From Micromussa lordhowensis (lineage: Eukaryota > Cnidaria > Anthozoa > Scleractinia > Lobophylliidae): a stretch of 64,000 nucleotides of DNA. The notes under the pieces are model-generated. The model had not been told where the DNA came from and did no database searches. It saw only the letters and a list, made by a program, of their open reading frames with translations. A program made the position numbers and the translations under genes. The stretch is from positions 13,377,135-13,441,134 of the forward strand of contig OZ026600.1 of the NCBI GenBank assembly GCA_964020085.1. The letters are read 5' to 3'. Below, piece by piece: positions 62,937 through 64,000 of this stretch. Every line of letters starts with the position of its first letter. Positions within the stretch are counted from its first letter, which is position 1.

Positions 62937-63430
62937 TTCTTGCTCACATTATTACACGGTTGGCAAGTTCTTAGAACTCTCCACCTAAAGCGAAATGACT
63001 TCTTTTGGCCTTTGAGATTCCAGGTGTACTTTGATAGGTCTGTTTTTGTTTCTTTTGTTGGGGTGCCAGAAGGATGTCTGGTGGTTTTCATACTGTTCCT
63101 TAAAATGTGAAGCGAGTCTGACGTCTGTTGCCATTTCTGTGGTAACTGCCACTTGGTAAACCACATTTTCTTGCATACACTTTCCTTCAAGCAGGCATTC
63201 AGGCTTATTTTTGCAGTTACATGTACCAGAGTATTGCGAGGGTGCAGCCGTTGAGCTATCCTGGGCAAGCTTCTTATTATGCAGTGAAATGACGGCTTTC
63301 ATGTTTGGCATGCACGAATCGCTGAGTTTAAGGTTATGCCTGATAAAGATCTTGTGTAATGGGTGATCTTTGGGAAAGCACTTGTCTATGATGTTGTACC
63401 ATGTGATCTTTCTTTTCCGGTTTTTGCTCT
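62930..63430 (-). pseudogene. Penelope-like element, C-terminal (GIY-YIG region) fragment
   Basis: The minus strand gives FPKDHPLHKIFIRHNLKLSD, SCMPNMKAVISLHNKK, NCKNKPECLLEGKCMQENVV, YQVAV and HPNKRN, then after a frame change WNLKGQKKSFRFRWRVL and CNLCLQEKYFI. The Cys-rich stretch followed by VVYQ matches the linker and GIY-YIG nuclease of Penelope-like elements. The nuclease motif is degenerate and the fragment abuts the LINE tail. RT absent. Confidence 0.75.
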
Positions 63431-63499
63431 TTCTCGTTGCCTGCCTTGCTTGTGGATCGAATTTAAGCTTAGTAAATGGTTTGAACCCAGGAGTATCAG

Positions 63500-63625
63500 T
63501 AGTTCATATAGTATGATCGTCCGGGTGAGTGTAGTTCTGAGAAGAACTGTTGTTGGTGACTGACGTTTCAACAACCTGAGCGGAAGTCACCTTCAGAGTC
63601 AAGTGAATAGTGTTTGTCAGTCGAT
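63500..63625 (-). repeat. Penelope-associated LTR-like segment with hammerhead-like motif
   Basis: The minus strand contains CTCTGAAGGTGACTTCCGCT and CAGGTTGTTGAAACGTCAGT followed by CACC. CUGAAGG resembles CUGANGA, GAAACGUCAGUC resembles the second half of a minimal hammerhead ending in GUC. One core base deviates, so activity is doubtful. I recall this sequence as common near Penelope-like elements of cnidarians. Confidence 0.45.
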
Positions 63626-63629
63626 GATG

Positions 63630-64000
63630 TCAGGAGGCATTCGATAGCGTGCATCGAGAGAGTCTATGGAAGATACTTCAAACATATGGATTACCACCCA
63701 AGATTACATTGTATCAACCTTATCAAGATGTTCTATAACAACTTTGAATGTAGTACCATCCTTGGAAACACCATTACAGAAGCATTTCCAGTAAAATCAG
63801 GAGTGCGCCAGGGTTGTATACTTTCGCCTATTCTCTTCCTTGTTACTATCGACTGGGTGATGCGTCAAGCAACTTCTCTGCGCTCTTGTGGAATACAGTG
63901 GACTATCTTCTCTCACCTTCAAGACCTTGACTTTGCTGATGATATTGCCATCCTTTCTTCTACACCTACTCATCTTCAGGAGTAAACAGACGATCTCAAT
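63630..64000 (+). pseudogene. LINE reverse transcriptase fragment at window end
   Basis: EAFDSVHRESLWKILQTYGL (motif A) in one frame, then, after a one-base change near 63705, IKMFYNNFECSTILGNT, FPVKSGVRQGCILSPILFLV and LQDLDFADDIAILSS. Both catalytic motifs are intact. A TAA at 63983 interrupts the frame, and the element continues beyond the window. Confidence 0.8.

Overview
The window looks like repeat-dense, accessory DNA from an invertebrate animal. I think an anthozoan cnidarian (stony coral or sea anemone) is likely. That is inference: introns, poly-A-tailed LINEs, Ty3/gypsy, BEL/Pao, Penelope-like and Crypton-type (DUF3504) elements, and a BEN-domain protein of a style I associate with corals. 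No bacterial operon, rRNA gene, stand-alone tRNA gene or CRISPR array is visible. I found no ordinary single-copy host gene. The only intact coding units are a three-exon BEN-domain gene and the ORF1/ORF2 pair of one LINE.

Layout: 1-3013 is the 3' part of a decayed Ty3/gypsy element (RT, RNase H, integrase, polypurine tract, short LTR). 3015-11974 is a 9-kb unit bounded by inverted repeats. On its minus strand it carries a truncated transposase-like gene and the intact BEN gene, and it hosts several small inverted-repeat elements and two satellite-like arrays. 12.1-17.5 kb holds LINE scraps, degenerate tandem repeats and BEL-type LTR copies. 17812-22220 is a wrecked BEL/Pao element. A nearly intact 5.3-kb L1/Tx1-type LINE (22233-27493) with a perfect 12-bp target duplication sits at its 3' end.

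28.6-29.0 kb is a 42-bp palindrome-bearing minisatellite, followed by a second copy of the transposase-like N-terminus. 30-35.5 kb is almost featureless. 35.5-39.2 kb is a cluster of three Crypton/DUF3504 tyrosine-recombinase relics, one carrying a BEL integrase fragment inside it. 42314-49735 is a second L1-type LINE whose 5' part is inverted (twin-priming type) and whose RT is split by a 2.38-kb foldback transposon with arms of about 830 bp and a 6-bp target duplication.

51.5-56.4 kb holds LINE tails, a TTAA-flanked MITE, an AT-rich ORF with a duplicated 5' flank, and a 226-bp insertion made of a perfect 68-bp inverted repeat. The minus strand of that repeat reads as a canonical hammerhead ribozyme; it resembles a Penelope-like LTR. 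57852-61880 is a second Ty3/gypsy element with both LTRs, interrupted by a tRNA-derived SINE. The window ends in LINE and Penelope-like fragments.

The units do not form a pathway. They form a nested record of insertions whose order can be read from target duplications and empty-site copies. The points most worth pursuing are the BEN-plus-transposase unit, the foldback element with iterated subterminal motifs, and the hammerhead hairpin.
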